From assembly GCA_032718475.1 (NCBI GenBank), contig JAUCBJ010007014.1, forward strand, positions 1 to 64,000: a stretch of 64,000 nt of DNA. Reading direction: 5' to 3'. This DNA is from Nemertoderma westbladi (Eukaryota > Xenacoelomorpha > Nemertodermatida > Nemertodermatidae). The translations under genes and the position numbers were made by a program. Positions 12,909 to 20,822 of the stretch are shown here, piece after piece. Positions within the stretch are counted from its first letter, which is position 1. Every line of letters begins with the position of its first letter. A model generated the notes under the pieces. The model had not been told where the DNA came from, did no database searches, and saw only the letters and a program-made list of their open reading frames with translations.

Positions 12909-14169
12909 TTAATCGATATGTATTTCTTTCCTGCTATTTAAACTTAATGATTGATCATAAATATTAAAAACGATTACATTTATGGTCTCAACCAACGGTT
13001 CGGCAAATCTTAATTTTAATTGTCCGTTAGTATATATCGATGGCTGCGGATCTCTAACATAGCCATTGGCAGTTAGGTCCCAGGATATAAGTGGGCAATT
13101 ACCTAAGTAGGTTTCATGGTCTATATTATTACCTCCATAACCGTTAATATATGTATTAATGTTTTTCATTAATTGAGTATACTCAAAAATGTATGTTCCA
13201 TCTGTAAAATTAGGCTCGTATATTACACCACCTACTGGAAGACCGTCTACAATCAGTTCTGCGCGTCTAAGATTAAAATGTTCAAATTTCAAGGGGTTAC
13301 TAATTAATTCTCCCAAATATGCGTTATTTGTTATAAAACCGATAATAACTAATTTGGGTTTTTTACCATCAAATATGTTTGTTTGGGTGTAATTTGTGGT
13401 TTGAGTGGGAATAGTAAATGTTGTAACCTCCTTTTTTTTGGAATTGATATTCAATATCGTAACTCTCTAAATCTTTTAGGTGACTGCTTTCTATTACTGG
13501 ATTAACCTCCATTCTAGGGATTAGGATCTTTACTTCATCTAATTCTAACCGAATATTTGTCACAGCATTTGCGTTTGGAGTGATTTTAAAAATAAACGAA
13601 TTTGATACTTTTCTAAAATGCATTCTTAAATCATACCCGGGTTGTATTATTTTACTTTCACTATCAAAATCAATCGTCAATCCACTTACAAATTGCATTT
13701 GTTTACAAAAGACATCAACAATAGGATGCGCGCCAGGATTAATTTCATTTCCGTGTTCGGATAAAGGCTGACGAAAGCCGCCCGCCCCCAGTAGCCCATT
13801 TTTAGACTCGTATGTTGTAAATAATAAATTGGATAAGTACGACTTCTAGAAATAATGGTTATTGCTATTTTCAGCCTGCTTCTCATTAAGGTCTATTTTA
13901 ATATCACTCCACATAGTCCCAGAAGGGTAATTCAACATATAAATATGTGAGTTTTCAAGTTGTCTATCCCACCGTACAGTACATTTTGTAATTAATAACG
14001 CATCTTGCAGTTTCGTATAGAATTCATTGGATCTCGGTACAAGAAACGTGACTTCCCTAGACTCGCTTCTGAGATTAGATACAGGGTAAATTGTTTCATA
14101 ATGCTTTGCTTTAAATCCAGTCTGTATTGGCTGTGTAGAAAATAAATCTAATTCCTTAATAATTGACAT
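12909..14169 (-). pseudogene. Major capsid protein candidate of Polinton-like element, two lesions
   Basis: One gene of about 420 codons is broken into three open pieces. The first 107 codons end at a TAG at 13846-13848, and the same frame continues sensibly to about 13430. There a run of eight A (minus strand) marks a shift by one base, and the last part continues as a 181-codon frame to 12909. Composition, size and position between the basic core-like protein and the protease fit the Polinton-type major capsid protein (double jelly-roll family). It also resembles invertebrate proteins usually annotated only as F54H12.2-like; both points are recalled family knowledge, not a search. No signal peptide or membrane segment is visible. 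The 3-bp spacing on both sides shows a compact viral-style operon without introns. One stop plus one homopolymer shift implies no full-length product unless recoding or sequencing error is involved. Confidence 0.62.
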
Positions 14170-14171
14170 TG

Positions 14172-14735
14172 TTAAAAAATACTTTTTTCGCAGTGTTTCA
14201 GTTTGCCTTTTTTTATTTTTCTATTTTTACTACGACGATGATGTATGTTCATAGACATTGGTCTAGTCGGTCGCTTTAAATCTCTATAAACTTTTTCTAC
14301 AACCAATCTTGTTGATGGTTTCATTTTATTTAATGCTTTATTAATAACCGTATTAGCCTGCTGATGTAAGACCCGCTTACCTTTTGGTATTACATGTTGT
14401 CTCATAAATTTTGTAGTAAATGGTAAAGCTTTTTGTAAAACTTTTTTTGCTAATGGCTTACCAAATTTTTTCAATGTAGATAAAGCGTCTGTAAATATAC
14501 CTTCCCCGTGTTGATTTGTCCTCATACCTCTACGATAACGTTGAAATCGACGTTGTTTTAAGTTTGGACCAAATGCACCAATTTGTTGACCGTAAGGGTC
14601 AATATATGAACCACCTCAAAAAACAGGAACTTGCGTCGAGCCTCTCGTACTTCTACCACCTTTAAAAACAGCAAGATTAGAGTCTGTACCACCATATTGA
14701 GGTTTACTGTATCTTTGAAATAAATCGGAATCCAT
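14172..14735 (-). pseudogene. Basic minor/core-like virion protein, one in-frame TGA
   Basis: A 187-codon frame runs from an ATG at 14735 to 14172 with a single TGA at 14616-14618 (codon 40). The N-terminal piece has Tyr/Gly/Gln-rich segments with two Gly-Gly pairs. The part after the stop has a QHGEGIF segment followed by an alternating basic/hydrophobic helix-like region and a strongly basic tail (RRSKNRKIKKGK). Gly-rich sites beside amphipathic helices are what adenain-type proteases cut in pVI/pVII-like proteins, so a membrane-lytic or DNA-condensing virion protein is a reasonable guess. I did not recognise a named family. An internal ATG at 14525 could start a 117-residue product after the stop. 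It lies two bases from the capsid gene downstream and one base from the minor capsid gene upstream. Confidence 0.55.
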
Positions 14736-14736
14736 T

Positions 14737-15591
14737 TTAATTTATTTTTTTAAAGTGTAAGGTAATAGAAGTTGTACCATATTCAAAATTCAAATCTTTT
14801 CCTTCTTTGTCTGTTATTTCAATATGAATGTATGTTATCTTATATGATTTTTTTACAGGGATATAATGAATTGTATCCTTGGCAAATTCTTTATTTATTA
14901 CACTACCATATTTCACGTCATCAGGTATCGCCACGCGACGAAGTAAAGCTAAGCCAAAATCATTAATATATTCATTTTCAATTATATTAGTAGTCACGTA
15001 CATGTTCGATTTAGGTTCTGGAATAGAATTGGGTGGTTGAGGTCATAAAAATACCATCTGGTAAGCTTTTTCTTCATTTCCGATAATCTTTATTAAATAA
15101 CCCTTTATGTTATTTTTCGTCTTCAAAATAATTTTAAAATTTGGATTTAAATTCGCACCGAGATTATTTTCAGTAATTCCAAAATAATAGGCTAATTGTT
15201 GACCTATAAATAACTCTTGTACAGTTTTCCCTAAAATAAATTGCAACCTATTTTGCTGAGTATTTTCAACTATTTGTAATTTATCTTTCAACGTGCCAGT
15301 GTTAAAATAATTTATAATGTCATTGATACTGTAGAACAAGCCGGATGGAAGTGTATCCTCAAAATTTTTTTTCCCTTTTTTTAATAAAATAACATTCTCT
15401 ACATTGTTATACATGGACGGTAACGTGGCTAAGTAAAATATACTTTTTATACCTACCACCCAGTTTTCGTTTGGATTTATAGGTAAGGCGCCATGAAAAT
15501 TGATCTGATAATTACTACCGCTATTGCGAGGAAAATCAACTGGACAGGAGTTACTTGGTAGCCTAACATAAAACTCATCCATCACCACCAC
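14737..15591 (-). pseudogene. Minor capsid candidate (paralogue B), one in-frame TGA
   Basis: The reading frame from 15591 to 14737 (about 284 codons) is interrupted once, by TGA at 15043-15045. The N-terminal part (182 codons) begins with a beta-rich segment, FYVRLPSNS, then NENWVVGIKSIFY. The C-terminal part (MYVTTNIIENEY to SITLHF) aligns by eye with the C-terminal part of the upstream neighbour: Tyr-x-Thr-x-Ile-Ile, Leu-Leu-Arg, His-Tyr-x-Pro, then Asn-Phe-x-x-Gly-x-Thr-x-Ile-Thr-Leu. The two are therefore tandem paralogues. By position they are candidates for the penton-type (single jelly-roll) minor capsid or a vertex/fibre protein. Its start overlaps the upstream gene by 17 bp, typical of compact viral operons. 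The start codon choice is uncertain. Confidence 0.55.
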
Positions 15592-16438
15592 CGCGTATTA
15601 ACTTAAGTGTTATAACAGTGCGACCACCGTTGAAATTAATTAATTCGCCTTGGCCGTCACGTAAAGTAATTAATATTGTTTTTAGTTTTTTATTCAACAA
15701 CGGGTAATAGCAAATGCTCTCATATTCGTGATTAATATATTTTCGATTTAATTGTGTTAAAGGACAGGTTCTTAAGAGCGGTGCTAAAGCGTCACCAACA
15801 AATGAGCTCTTAATAATATCTGTATATATGAAGATTGTATCTTTATTACGAGTTATATTTGTGGGAGCTGGAAAATCTAAAATCCCAATTTCCGAAATTT
15901 TTGGTCCACTATAATTTAAAGTTAATATCGGCCTTTCTATATTGCTTAATTCATCCACTGTAGTGGTACTGTATATATCCCAATTCGGAATATCCGGATG
16001 ATTCTGATCCAATAACTGTTTTAAGCCTAGAATTTGTATTAAATCACCGCATAGACTTAATTATATTTTTTTCAACTTTTTAGGAAATTTAAATTTAATT
16101 CTAGAATTATTTGTATTAAAAATGAATTCAAAATCTCTATATTTCGCTTCAGAATTAAACAGTTTATTTATATCATCAATAATCACTTGAATAGAGCTAT
16201 GCATACCAGGAAATAAACTGTATAATTTGGCATCTTTTGCATCTACCCCGATTGACAGCGAGATTTGAGTTTGCAGAGTAATATTACTGTATGTTGCTTG
16301 GTATTGTATCTCGGCAAGCCCAATTTTAGCAATATATAATTCTTCGGCTAAATCAACAGTAAACTCGCTAGGGTTATTATTGGGGTAAGTATTTAATGAG
16401 CTATCTGAAAGTAGAGTGATATATGTATCTACAGCCAT
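15575..16438 (-). pseudogene. Minor capsid candidate (paralogue A), one in-frame TAA
   Basis: The frame from the ATG at 16438 to 15575 (about 287 codons) contains a single TAA at 16061-16063. The 125 codons before it and the roughly 160 after it are in the same frame, and coding character continues immediately past the stop. The N-terminal half begins MAVDTYITLLSDSSLNTYP and is beta-rich. The C-terminal half (IFIYTDIIKSSFVGDALAPL to TVITLKL) is the counterpart of paralogue B. The C-terminus ends Gly-Gly-Gly-Asp-Gly. It is first in the capsid block, after a 244-bp gap from the integrase gene. I infer a penton-like or vertex protein; the exact family is unconfirmed. Confidence 0.55.
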
Positions 16439-16682
16439 TATTATTATTATTTAAGCTCTCTCTACTTGACTCCTTTGTACATACAGTATAATGTTAAATT
16501 ATAGACATCTGTGACCACGTTCATTGCCGCTTCTACAGTTATGCGAGGGATCAATATTTTACTGGCTTTATTTAAAGCGAATGAACTATAGATATATAGT
16601 ATAGTAATATCATTCGAGTTAATATTGATTAATTACGGACATATGTGACCAAAATGAATTAATATACAGTATAAACCTAAAC
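16439..16682. promoter_or_regulatory. 244-bp gap between integrase and capsid block, possible promoter
   Basis: This is the largest non-coding gap inside the packed gene cluster and separates the integrase-side genes from the structural block, so it is the natural place for a second promoter (inference from spacing). It is AT-rich with TATA-like stretches around 16590-16610. It also contains two similar short motifs, GACATCTGTGACCA and GACATATGTGACCA, at about 16504 and 16638. Confidence 0.3.
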
Positions 16683-17771
16683 TTATTGAATATGCTGTAC
16701 CCACGACTGTTTCTTGGATCCGATGAATTGGACTAAATATTCTTTTTTCCCATTGCGTACACGTTCTTTAAGTTTGCCAATATTTTTGTCAATCGGAAGA
16801 TAAATATTACTATTCGGGTGGACCTTTTGGAGTTCGTATGAATAAAATGAGCCATTTATTATAGCTCCAGCGCTGTCCTTAATATCGAACATTACCGCTG
16901 GTACTCTATCCAATCTAACTCGTTGAATAATAAATAATTCACGTGTCACTTGTTCTCGATAGCCTTTAGCAAAAGCAGTACGAGCGATAGATAATCGTAC
17001 TGCATCTCCAACTTTAAATTTTATTTTCTTGTGATTAATCTGTCTATATTTCCCATATAATCTATTCATTAATTCAGTTTCATTAAATTTATTAACTTCA
17101 ATGGGTGTCATTTGTATTGTCCTATGATATGACCTATTATAAGCATAAATGAGCTTCGGTAAAATTTTTATCCAAACATTATTTCCCCGTTGTGTGAAAA
17201 TTTTGAACATCTTTGTTTTTAATGTTCTATTGAATCTCTCGACAATAGCCGCCTTATTCACAGAGTACATTATGTAATACTGTATACTAATAGTATCTAA
17301 ATATTTCCTTACAGATTTATTTAGAAACTCAGAACCTTGATCAGTTGCGATTCTGTTTGGTTTACCCTTTTGGAATATTTTTTGCAATATACTAATAATT
17401 TCAATACCTGTTTTTGTCTTTATACCATAGGCAAAAGCAAGTTGGCTAAAGGCATCAATACATGTTAATATATAATTATAATTATTATTTTGCGATTTAT
17501 ATTGCTGCATATCCACCAGATCTATCATATATATATCTTTTAACACTCCCGTAAATATTTTAGATGTTGGATAATGATGTCTACGTGGTGCGTGAAGGGA
17601 GTATGTCTTTTGCCCGCTCAACCATTTCTGGGCTTGAGCTGGTTTGATGTTTGCGGCTTTTGCTAATTTTGCGATACTTGCAAAACCCGCAGGGGATGAA
17701 GGATCTAAATAAATTTTTAACAGTTTTTTGTCTAAGCTTCGGCTTAAAATCGGTTTCATCTTGCATGGCAT
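16683..17771 (-). CDS. Polinton-type retroviral-like integrase (DDE, chromodomain-like C-terminus)
   Basis: The 362-residue protein has the architecture of Polinton/Maverick integrases. An N-terminal helical segment (KIYLDPSSPAGF, then AQKWLSGQ and SLHAPRR) precedes an rve catalytic core. Candidate acidic residues are Asp84/Asp87 in MIDLVDMQQY, Asp144 in ATDQGSEF and Glu178 in AIVERFNRTLK. An SH3-like strand region (KFKVGDAVRLS) follows, and residues 333-358 have the look of a shortened chromodomain (EYLVQFIG...SWV). It would insert the linear DNA element into the host genome. ATG at 17771 is the first in frame; an in-frame TGA lies 12 codons upstream. The frame is fully open and the catalytic acids are retained. 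A Ty3-type integrase is unlikely because there is no attached RT/RNase H and the neighbours are viral. Confidence 0.88.
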   Translation of the reverse strand: MPCKMKPILSRSLDKKLLKIYLDPSSPAGFASIAKLAKAANIKPAQAQKWLSGQKTYSLHAPRRHHYPTSKIFTGVLKDIYMIDLVDMQQYKSQNNNYNYILTCIDAFSQLAFAYGIKTKTGIEIISILQKIFQKGKPNRIATDQGSEFLNKSVRKYLDTISIQYYIMYSVNKAAIVERFNRTLKTKMFKIFTQRGNNVWIKILPKLIYAYNRSYHRTIQMTPIEVNKFNETELMNRLYGKYRQINHKKIKFKVGDAVRLSIARTAFAKGYREQVTRELFIIQRVRLDRVPAVMFDIKDSAGAIINGSFYSYELQKVHPNSNIYLPIDKNIGKLKERVRNGKKEYLVQFIGSKKQSWVQHIQ

Positions 17772-17822
17772 CTTTTCGACAACCGCAAGTAATATGTATA
17801 TTCAAATCTCTTATAAAGGGCA

Positions 17823-17990
17823 TCACCGTAAAAACAGCTGAAATTTTTTTATTTTCTTTGAAGTTGATGTTTTAAAGGGTTTTTTTTTTGTAGTATTTAC
17901 TTTAGGTATATCTTGAGGTTTTAACTCAGTAGCTAACGGTTTACTCGCTACTAAATATAATTTTCTAAATGTTACTCCTGTTTTAACCAT
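17823..17990 (-). CDS. Small basic protein, 55 residues, unknown
   Basis: An ATG at 17990 opens a 55-codon frame ending in TGA at 17823-17825. It fits exactly between the 127-residue protein (2 bp away) and the integrase, so the tight packing argues it is a real gene. The product is Lys/Thr-rich and basic, especially its second half (TTKKKPFKTSTSKKIKKF). No motif is recognised. A DNA-binding or virion role is only a guess. Confidence 0.45.
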   Translation of the reverse strand: MVKTGVTFRKLYLVASKPLATELKPQDIPKVNTTKKKPFKTSTSKKIKKFQLFLR

Positions 17991-17992
17991 TA

Positions 17993-18376
17993 TTACCGTC
18001 CGCGGTTAATTTTTTTCGCAATAGCCGCTCCAGCGGTGGCGGCACCAGCACTCGCGGCGAGTTTCGCACCAATGCCGAGTAAGGGTATTAGAAACGGTAG
18101 TATGCCTCCAGATTGATTGCTTAACTTTTTTCTGTAACTTGATATATTTTTTGTTTTACGGTTGAGGGATTTCAATACCTTTTTATAGCGGCGAATATTT
18201 CTAAATAAATGAGGGGTCAATTGTACGTTACCTTTTAGAACATTTAATGCAGTATTTACAATGAGCCGTATTAATTCGTTACTCGCGGTATGGTTAATAA
18301 AATAAGTTCTTTGTTGAGGGGTAGCGCTGCGTAGAAATTCCAGTTCGTTACGATATTTCTGCACAAGTCTATTCAT
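17993..18376 (-). CDS. Small virion-type protein with Gly-Gly site and hydrophobic tail
   Basis: This intact 127-residue protein has two parts. Residues 1-90 are a helical, basic region; the middle (LIVNTALNVLKGNVQLTP, followed by basic helices) resembles a small ORF that accompanies Polinton-like capsid genes in invertebrates (recalled, not searched). After SNQSGGILPFLIPLL comes an Ala/Gly-rich hydrophobic helix ending in a basic tail (AIAKKINRGR). The Gly-Gly followed by hydrophobic residues is a plausible cleavage site for the element's own protease, releasing a membrane-active or core peptide, as in adenovirus pVI/pX (analogy). It sits 37 bp downstream of the ATPase and 2 bp upstream of the 55-residue ORF. 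No lesion is seen. Confidence 0.65.
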   Translation of the reverse strand: MNRLVQKYRNELEFLRSATPQQRTYFINHTASNELIRLIVNTALNVLKGNVQLTPHLFRNIRRYKKVLKSLNRKTKNISSYRKKLSNQSGGILPFLIPLLGIGAKLAASAGAATAGAAIAKKINRGR

Positions 18377-18413
18377 TGTTGCAACATTATTGAAAATTGT
18401 TACAAAATATTAA

Positions 18414-19091
18414 TTATTTATTATTATTATTATTATTTTCGCTACGTTTATAGTCAATGTAATTTTTAATGTAACAATTATGATTACGAAATATATCCGA
18501 TCTAAATCTTAAATGTTCGGGTGTTTCCTGTCGTAAATCAATTAAGAAATGCGAAAATGGTTCAATAGTCACATCTTGATAGGAATCTACTAAAAATTTG
18601 GTCTGCCCTGGAAACATCTGCTTCGCGAAATTTAAAACCGATAAACTGTCTCGCGGATTTTTCATTAATACTAAAGTATGGCTATTAATTGATCTTGTGC
18701 GGTTATGCTTCCCACCGTAAAACATGTTTTGCATTATAAAACAAATAAATATATTAGAATGATGAGCTACCTTAGTAAACAATACAGTTAAAGCTGTACT
18801 GGACTCAGTTTCTGTTAATAAATCATCTATAATTAATAAATCTCGACTATTCACTAAACTATCTATATTTTCTGGCAAACCTTTGTAAAGGTGAGTAATA
18901 CCGGGAATAGTCGGGGGATTGCTCCCGTAACAATACAATACTCGCAAGGGGGCTTCGTTGAAACAACCATTCTTGTGTTTAATTAAATTGCTAACAAATG
19001 TTGACTTTCCGGAACCAGATGGGCCAGAAATTATCATACTCGTTCCCATTTGAAAGTTTAAATTATATGGACCTGAATTAAAGTCAGCCAT
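18414..19091 (-). CDS. Genome-packaging ATPase (A32/FtsK-HerA type)
   Basis: A 225-residue intact P-loop ATPase. The Walker A motif GPSGSGKST is at residues 23-31, and Walker B DLLIIDDLL at about 84-92 ends in two acidic residues. A polar segment (FICFIMQNMFYGG) fits the sensor region of viral packaging ATPases of Polintons, virophages and NCLDVs. The short length is normal for this family, in which the protein pumps DNA into preformed capsids. The protein ends in an Asn/Lys-rich tail partly encoded by a TTATTA microsatellite. It leads the compact run ATPase, small Gly-Gly protein, 55-residue ORF, integrase. The ATG lies at 19091. All key residues are retained. Confidence 0.85.
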   Translation of the reverse strand: MADFNSGPYNLNFQMGTSMIISGPSGSGKSTFVSNLIKHKNGCFNEAPLRVLYCYGSNPPTIPGITHLYKGLPENIDSLVNSRDLLIIDDLLTETESSTALTVLFTKVAHHSNIFICFIMQNMFYGGKHNRTRSINSHTLVLMKNPRDSLSVLNFAKQMFPGQTKFLVDSYQDVTIEPFSHFLIDLRQETPEHLRFRSDIFRNHNCYIKNYIDYKRSENNNNNNK

Positions 19092-19500
19092 TTATTATTA
19101 TTATTAAGATATATCAACAATACAATATAATAATAATAATGTATAATTTTATATAGCGCCTATTTAAAAATGATACTAATTATTCTAGGCGCTGCACGAA
19201 AGGCAATCAATGAAGTAAAAATAAATATGTCATAATTAAAAACAGACATGTATTGAGTTAGAACAAACAATGGGTTGTTGGCCGAGTTGAAACAATTGAA
19301 GGACAAGTTAAAACAAACGCAGACGAGTTCTATAAAACAAATAATGTATGAGTTTATAACTAATGCTGGCGTTGAAAAACAAATGAAGGATGAGTTAAAA
19401 CGACGCTGGCGGGGTTAAAACAAATAAAGATGAGTTAAAACGAATGTTGGCGGGGTCAAAACAAATGGCGATGTTAAAACGAAAAATATGAAAAAGTGAA
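19092..19500. other. Non-coding, AT-rich with degenerate short repeats
   Basis: No gene seen. From about 19270 to 19480 there is a degenerate repeat with recurring GTTAAAAC and GGCGGGGT motifs at roughly 30-bp spacing. The first part is (ATT/ATA)n-rich and may include the ATPase promoter, but no specific element is recognised. Confidence 0.5.
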
Positions 19501-19869
19501 CTAATAAGAATAACTTGTCATAAATAGGTGCGTTTTTAGCAGTGATTTAAATTCATCTATTGTTGGAGTGAGGCGAATGTGCCGTGGTAGCTGGTTCCAC
19601 AGGGTTGGGCCGGACACTGCAAAGGCACGACGGCCGAGTGTGGCATGTTTGTGAGGCGGAACACGGAGTACAAGCGCATCAGTAGATCGACTATGGTATG
19701 GTGAGCGGTAGACGCTGATGAGTTCATCGATGTATTTCGGCGCTTTTTTGTGGAGGGATTTAAAAACAATGAGTATTATTTTATATTCAATCCGCTTCTT
19801 TACTGGCAGCCAATGCAGTGCTTTCAGCGTGGGCGTTATGTGTTCAAACTTTCGAACACCCGAAACCAA
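19501..19869 (-). mobile_element. LINE ORF2 C-terminal fragment (CR1/Jockey-like)
   Basis: The 122-residue frame contains the characteristic C-terminal tail of CR1/L2/Jockey-type reverse transcriptases: ITPTLKALHWLPVKKRIEYK, then FKSLHKKAPKYI, RRAFAVSGPTLWNQLP and FKSLLKTHLF. There is no upstream RT core, so it is a 5'-truncated copy. It lies between the ATPase and RING genes of the virus-like element, on the same strand, and is a separate later insertion. It is not closely related to the four LINE copies elsewhere in the window. Confidence 0.85.
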
Positions 19870-20076
19870 ACGACCGAACCCAACGAATATAATATAATAT
19901 AAATATAAATATCAATAAACCATCACCATTACTATGTATATAACAATAATTGATGCAACTACAATATTAGAGTACTGTATATTTAATTAACATATGACAC
20001 AACTACAGTATGTGACGCTCGCTGCAACAAAAGGTGCTATTTCCAATTATAGTATAGACTCATTTTCAATGTAATT

Positions 20077-20523
20077 TCAAGCATGGTGAACATCTTTATA
20101 CGCGAAATAATGATAGGTAACATCGGCGGTTTGGAAATCACTTCCCGAGAATTTCGCGCTAATGATTTTTTTATGTTCGCTGCTAAAAAAATAAGGAATA
20201 TAGTAGCAACACCGTCGTACTACATTTCTATAAAAAATATTCTCCAATATTGTAAATAAATCTCCTGGATCATTACTTTCCGCAGAAATATAAGTTATAT
20301 TTCGAAGCTCTTTCCAATAATAGGGTTGGTATCTTGCCAACTTTATATTAAACTTAGATATGGGTGCGCGACAAATAGGACAAATTTTAGAACAATAATT
20401 ATTCATTTCGGAATATTGTACAATACATTGTACGCAAGTTGCATGTTTATTTTCACAATTATAATAATCTCGATGTTGCAATAACTTAGAATACCAAACT
20501 GGACATTTTTCATTTAAAATATA
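20077..20523 (-). pseudogene. RING-finger protein of the virus-like element, split after its start by an LTR element
   Basis: This is the main part of a RING-type protein. Visible ligands are Cys (in EKCPVW), Cys (NCENKH), His, Cys-x-x-Cys (TCVQC) and CPIC, giving a near-complete C3HC4-like set in which the second ligand is Trp instead of Cys. The C-terminal 80 residues show no known motif. The start codon and the next one and two-thirds codons lie on the far side of the retrotransposon, at 25517-25524. Removing the element and one 5-bp target copy puts them in the same frame. RING proteins in viruses usually act as ubiquitin ligases; substrates are unknown here. The Trp substitution may mean it was already degenerate or binds zinc differently. 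Downstream alternative starts might still allow a truncated product. Confidence 0.68.
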
Positions 20524-20731
20524 TGTTAACGGTAAAATAGTGAATATATATACTACCGGCGGACCGGTACGTCTGACATCCAGACATCAACAGTATAATC
20601 TCATCTCGGTACAGCTATACCAGTACACACTATCCAGATATCCCATACCTAACCTAACACCGGTACTATCCTGTCCAACAGACTGCTGTCCTCTAAACAG
20701 AACCCAAAACAACAATATAGTCCCGATTACA
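20524..20731 (-). repeat. 3' LTR of the Ty3/Gypsy element
   Basis: 208 bp, identical to the copy at 25309-25516 apart from two substitutions near position 20640. It begins TGTTAACGG and ends GATTACA on the plus strand. Confidence 0.95.
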
Positions 20732-20743
20732 CCTTCCTCCACC
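20732..20743 (-). promoter_or_regulatory. Polypurine tract of the Ty3/Gypsy element
   Basis: On the minus strand GGTGGAGGAAGG directly abuts the 3' LTR, preceded by an A-rich stretch to about 20780. This is the expected plus-strand priming site. Confidence 0.75.
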
Positions 20744-20822
20744 TTTTTTTTTCCTTTTTTCCTTTTTTTTTTTTTTTTTTAAGTCCAAACTATGAATTCT
20801 GTCCCACTCAGTTCACCTATAA

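Noticed and set aside
12909-16438. Alternative genetic code or selenocysteine as explanation for in-frame stops
   Set aside because: TAG, TAA and TGA are all involved, and the intact neighbouring genes and LINE frames use the standard code; no element supporting recoding was seen.
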